This document shows positions 59,075-64,000 of a DNA stretch of 64,000 nucleotides, piece after piece. This DNA is from Strongylocentrotus droebachiensis (Eukaryota > Echinodermata > Echinoidea > Camarodonta > Strongylocentrotidae), in assembly GCA_035222895.1 (NCBI GenBank), contig JAVYIG010000165.1, forward strand, positions 15,001 to 79,000, given 5' to 3'. Each line of letters starts with the position of its first letter. Positions within the stretch are counted from its first letter, which is position 1. Below the pieces are notes generated by a model. It saw nothing but the letters and a program-made list of their open reading frames with translations, made no database searches and had not been told where the DNA came from. The translations under genes and the position numbers were made by a program.

Positions 59075-59492
59075 GTGGCTGCAGCGAGGTCGATAACAAA
59101 TCAAAGTCTAAACAAAGGCTTCTACGGGAATTCATAGCTTTAATTGGAGTATTCATTTCGTTCCAATTCGTTCCGTACCAGTACATTCCATTCCGTTTCA
59201 TTCCGTACCAGTATATTCCGTTAAAAAATCTTTGCCTGACATAATGACAAACTTATGACTGAAATCTCCTTGATGCTCTGGCAAAAAGGGGATTCTTGTA
59301 CCTCAACACAACCATGTCTAGGTAGCCGTCTGAGTGTTGAATGTCAAGTGAATATCAATAGATGGCGCTATACTAGGCACCTTCCCTGAGGAAGTGCTAT
59401 TACAAATATATGTGTATTTATGTCATGCATCAATAGTACAAGAAACAAGTGACTTGGGTGATAACTTATTTTCAAGTGCCACTGTCACAACA
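59075..59492 (+). repeat. Array C 417-bp module, copy 6
   Basis: Subfamily of copy 2. Five monomers follow, one with an eleven-base C run (about 59996-60006). Confidence 0.93.
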
Positions 59493-60224
59493 CTCTGTCT
59501 ATCCAAACTATGTAATTGCAGATCATTTCAAGAGATGTTAAGAACGACACAAATGGCAAGGGTCCCCCTTGCCATTTCATAGTTTTGCAACTGACCCATT
59601 TTGATATCTTTTCATCTCTAAAAGGAGTGTATGATCTCTGATTATCCAAACTATGTAATTGCAGATCATTTCATGAGATGTTAAGAACGACACAAATGGC
59701 AAGGGTCCCCCCTTGCCATTTCATAGTTTTGCAACTGGCCGATTTTGATTTCTTTTCATCTCTAGAAGGAGTCTATGATCTCTGTCTATCCAAACTATGT
59801 AATTGCAGATCATTTCATGAGATGTTAAGAACGACACAAATGGAAAGGGTCCCCCCTTGCCATTTCATAGTTTTGCAACTGGCCCATTTTGATATCTTTT
59901 CAACTCTAGAAGGAGTGTATGATCTCTGTCTATCCAAACTATGTAATTGCAGATCATTTCAAGAGATGTTAAGAACGACACAAATGGCAAGGGTCCCCCC
60001 CCCCCCCTTGCCATTTCATAGTTTTGCAACTGGCCCATTTTGATATCTTTTCATATCTTGAAGGAGTGTATGATCTCTGTCTATCCAAACTATGTAATTG
60101 CAGATCGTTTCATGAGATGTTAAGAACGACAAAAATGGCAAGGGTCCCCCCTTGCCATTTCATAGTTTTGCAACTGACCCATTTGTATATCTTTTCATCT
60201 CTAAAAGGAGTGTATGATCTCTGT

Positions 60225-60641
60225 GTGGCTGCAGCGAGGTCGATAACAAATCAAAGTCTAAACAAAGGCTTCTACGGGAATTCATAGCTTTAATTGGAGT
60301 ATTCATTTCGTTCCAATTCGTTCCGTACCAGTACATTCCATTCCGTTTCATTCCGTACCAGTATATTCCGTGAAAACTCTTTGCCTGACATAACGAAAAA
60401 CTTATGACTGAAATCTCCTTGATGCTCTGGCAAAAAGGGGATTCTTGTACCTCAACACAACCATGTCTAGGTAGCCTTCTGAGTGTTGAATATCAAGTGA
60501 ATATCAATAGATGGCGCTGTACTAGGCACCTTCCCTGAGGAGGTGCTATTACAAATATATGTGTATTCATGTCATGCATCAATAGTACAAGAAACAAATG
60601 ACTTGGGTGATAACTTAATTTCAAGTGCAACTGTCACATCA
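60225..60641 (+). repeat. Array C 417-bp module, copy 7
   Basis: Near-identical to copy 5 but with CGCTGTACTAGG. No module is seen from here to the window end, about 3.3 kb and 23 monomers. Confidence 0.93.
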
Positions 60642-62039
60642 CTCTGTCTATCCAAACTATGTAATTGCAGATCATTTCATGAGATGTTCAGAACGACACA
60701 AATGGCAAGGGTCCCCCCTTGCCATTTCATAGTTTTGCAACTGGCCCATTTTGATATCTTTTCAACTCTAAAAGGAGTGTATGATCTCTGTCTATCCAAA
60801 CTATGTAATTGCAGATCATTTCATGAGATGTTAAGAACGACACAAATGGCAAGGGTCCCCCTTGCCATTTCATAGTTTTGTAACTGACCCATTTTGATAT
60901 CTTTTCATCTCTAAAGGGAGTGTATGATCTCTGTCTATCCAAACTATGTAATTGCAGATCATTTCATGAGATGTTAAGAACGACACAAATGGCAAGGGTC
61001 CCCCTTGCCATTTCATAGTTTTGCAACTGGCCGATTTTGATATCTTTTCATCTCTAGAAGGAGTCTATGATCTCTGTCTATACAAACTATGTAATTGCAG
61101 ATCATTTCATGAGATGTTAAGAACGACACAAATGGCAAGGGTCCCCCCTTGCCATTTCATAGTTTTGCAACTGGCCCATTTTGATATCTTTTCAACTCTA
61201 GAAGGAGTGTATGATCTCTGTCTATCCAAATTATGTAATTGCAGATCATTTCATGAGATGTTAAGAACGACAAAAATGGCAAGGGTCCCCCCTTGCCATT
61301 TCATAGTTTTGCAACTGACCCATTTGTATATCTTTTCATCTCTAAAAGGAGTGTATGATCTCTGTCTATCCAAACTATGTAATTGCAGATCATTTCATGA
61401 GATGTTAAGAACGACACAAATGGCAAGGGTCCCCCTTTGCCATTTCATAGTTTTGCAACTGGCCCATTTTGATATATTTTCATCTCTAAAAGGAGTGTAT
61501 GATCTCTGTCTATCCAAACTATGTAATTGCAGATCATTTCATGAGATGTTAAGAACGACACAATCGGCAAGGGTCCCCCCTTGCCATTTCATAGTTTTGC
61601 AACCGGCCCATTTTTATATCTTTTCATCTCTAGAAAGAGTGTATGATCTCTGTCTATCCAAAATATGTAATTGCAGATCATTTCATGAGATGTTAAGAAC
61701 GACACAATCGGCAAGGGTCCCCCTTGCCATTTCATAGTTTTGCAACCGGCCCATTTTTATATCTTTTCATCTCTAGAAAGAGTGTATGATCTCTGTCTAT
61801 CCAAAATATGTAATTGCAGATCATTTCATGAGATGTTAAGAACGACACAAATGGCAAGGGTCCCCCTTGCCATTTCATAGTTTTGCAACTGGCCCATTTT
61901 GATATCTTTTCATCTCAAGAAAGAGTGTATGATCTCTGTCTATCCAAACTATGTTATTCCAGATCATTTCATGAGATGTTCAGAACGACACAAATGGCAA
62001 GGGTCCCCCTTGCCATTTCATAGTTTTTCAACTGGCCCA

Positions 62040-64000
62040 TTTTTATATCTTTTCATCTCTAGAAAGAGTGTATGATCTCTGTCTATCCAAACTATGTTAT
62101 TGCAGATCATTTCATGAGATGTTAAGAACGACACAAACTGCAAGGGTCCCCCCTTGCAATTTTTTAGTTTTGCAACTGGCCCATTTTGATATCTTTTCAT
62201 CTCTAGAAGGAGTGTATGATCTCTGTCTACCCAAACTATGTAATTGCAGATCATTTCATGAGATGTTAAGAACGACACAAACTGCAAGGGTCCCCCCTTG
62301 CAATTTTTTAGTTTTGCAACTGGCCCATTTTGATATCTTTTCATCTCTAGAAGGAGTGTATGATCTTTGTCTATCCAAACTATGTAATTGCAGACCATTT
62401 CATGAGATGTTAAGAACGACACAAATGGCAAGGGTCCCCCCTTGCCTTTTCATAGTTTTGCAACTGGCCGATTTTGATATCTTTTCATCTCTAGAAGGAG
62501 TGTATGATCTCTATCTATCCAAACTATGTAATTGCAGATCATTTCATGAGATGTTAAGAACGACACAAATGGCAAGGGTCCCCCCTTGCCATTTCATAGT
62601 TTTGCAACTGGCCCATTTTGATATCTTTTCATCTCTAAAAGGAGTGTATGATCTCTGTCTATCCAAACTATGTAATTGCAGATCATTTCATGAGATGTTA
62701 AGAACGACACAATCGGCAAGGGTCCCCCCTTGCCATTTCATAGTTTTGCAACTGGCCCATTTTGATATCTTTTCATCTCTAGAAAGAGTATATGATCTCT
62801 GTCTATCCAAAATATGTAATTGCAGATCATTTCATGAGATGTTAAGAACGACACAAATGGCAAGGGTCCGCCTTGCCATTTCATAGTTTTGCAACTGGCC
62901 CATTTTGATATCTTTTCTTCTCTAGAAGGAGTGTATGATCTCTGTCTATCGAAACTATGTAATTGCAGATCATTTCATGAGATGTTAAGAACGACACAAA
63001 TGGCAAGGGTCCCCCTTTGCCATTTCATAGTTTTGCAACTGGCCCATTTTGATATATTTTCATCTCTAAAAGGAGTGTATGATCTCTGTCTATCCAAACT
63101 ATGTAATTGCAGATCATTTCATGAGATGTTAAGAACGACACAATCGGCAAGGGTCCCCCTTGCCATTTCATAGTTTTGCAACCGGCCCATTTTTATATCT
63201 TTTCATCTCTAGAAAGAGTGTATGATCTCTGTCTATCCAAACTATGTTATTGCAGATCATTTCATGAGATGTTAAGAACGACACAAACTGCAAGGGTCCC
63301 CCCTTGCAATTTTTTAGTTTTGCAACTGGCCCATTTTGATATCTTTTCATCTCTAGAAGGAGTGTATGATCTCTGTCTACCCAAACTATGTAATTGCAGA
63401 TCATTTCATGAGATGTTAAGAACGACACAAACTGCAAGGGTCCCCCCTTGCAATTTTTTAGTTTTGCAACTGGCCCATTTTGATATCTTTTCATCTCTAG
63501 AAGGAGTGTATGATCTTTGTCTATCCAAACTATGTAATTGCAGACCATTTCATGAGATGTTAAGAACGACACAAATGGCAAGGGTCCCCCTTGCCTTTTC
63601 ATAGTTTTGCAACTGGCCGATTTTGATATCTTTTCATCTCTAGAAGGAGTGTATGATCTCTATCTATCCAAACTATGTAATTGCAGATCATTTCATGAGA
63701 TGTTAAGAACGACACAAATGGCAAGGGTCCCCCCTTGCCATTTCATAGTTTTGCAACTGGCCCATTTTGATATCTTTTCATCTCTAAAAGGAGTGTATGA
63801 TCTCTGTCTATCCAAACTATGTAATTGCAGATCATTTCATGAGATGTTAAGAACGACACAATCGGCAAGGGTCCCCCCTTGCCATTTCATAGTTTTGCAA
63901 CTGGCCCATTTTGATAGCTTTTCATCTCTAGAAAGAGTATATGATCTCTGTCTATCCAAAATATGTAATTGCAGATCATTTCATGAGATGTTAAGAACGA
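62040..64000 (+). repeat. Array C higher-order duplication, ~1150 bp
   Basis: The monomer order from about 62040 recurs from about 63190 (offset 1150, eight monomers), including a pair of adjacent monomers with TGCAAGGG...CCCTTGCA arms and a CAGACCATTTC variant. Confidence 0.85.

Larger units (their letters stand above)
52125..64000 (+). repeat. Array C, 143/144-bp satellite
   Basis: About 60 monomers to the window edge: TTTTGCAACTGGCCCATTTT, GATATCTTTTCATCTCTAGA, AGGAGTGTATGATCTCTGTC, TATCCAAACTATGTAATTGC, AGATCATTTCATGAGATGTT and AAGAACGACACAAATGGCAA. Each ends in a C run within a perfect 12-bp inverted repeat (AAATGGCAAGGG / CCCTTGCCATTT). Monomers with six Cs are 144 bp and keep a frame open; those with five Cs are 143 bp and shift it. 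That explains why the ORFs break at the C run, and why I treat them as artefacts. Confidence 0.95.

Noticed and set aside
1-64000. Retrovirus, LTR retrotransposon or Polinton copies
   Set aside because: No long direct terminal repeats, protease/integrase, capsid or envelope motifs were seen; all RT sequence belongs to non-LTR elements.

Overview
This is a eukaryotic, animal-type window made almost entirely of repeats. I see no bacterial genes, operons or CRISPR. It carries GT-AG introns, several LINE clades, a tRNA-derived SINE, a 5S-like fragment, hAT-like and Tc1/mariner-like non-autonomous DNA elements, and three large satellite blocks. The mix of Tx1-like and CR1/L2-like LINEs, the SINE with an (ATT)n tail, and a multi-exon gene with D-x-C-C and RGSN..EG motifs suggests a marine invertebrate. 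An echinoderm such as a sea urchin is my best guess, but that is inference. I found no retrovirus, LTR element or Polinton.

Layout. 1-3390: GC-rich tandem array A, starting with 93-bp units and ending in a ~274-bp higher-order repeat. 4350-11853: one decayed Tx1/L1-like LINE on the + strand, split by at least four later arrivals: a 113-bp repeat block (array D, 5096-7535), a 205-bp Tc1/mariner-like MITE (7957-8161), an inverted piece of array A (8461-9510), and retroposon debris (10206-10690). A fifth insert, 11004-11297, is likely. 11927-12885: 3' end of a CR1-like LINE. 12886-18657: mostly unique AT-rich sequence with dispersed array D copies. 18665-20852: a hAT-like element with 16-bp inverted ends and a 7-bp target duplication, containing array D plus a second array (E) with a GC palindrome that occurs in both orientations.

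21677-23172 may hold two 5' exons of a host gene. 23840-43261 is array B: about 17 kb of a 39-bp satellite with higher-order duplications, a SINE near its left edge, and a 5'-truncated LINE (35709-38215) whose reverse transcriptase frame is still open. 43710-45492 is a long palindrome. 46820-49189 is a five-exon gene of an RNase H-like/DUF6729-like family with good splice sites but broken frames. 50700-52072 holds a 5S-like fragment and a CR1/L2-like LINE end. 52100-64000 is array C: a 143/144-bp satellite interrupted seven times by the same 417-bp module, always separated by whole numbers of monomers.

No pathway can be read here. The coherent biology is the growth and layering of repeats. 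The long open frames in arrays A, B and C arise because their periods (93, 39, 144) are multiples of three; I do not treat them as genes.
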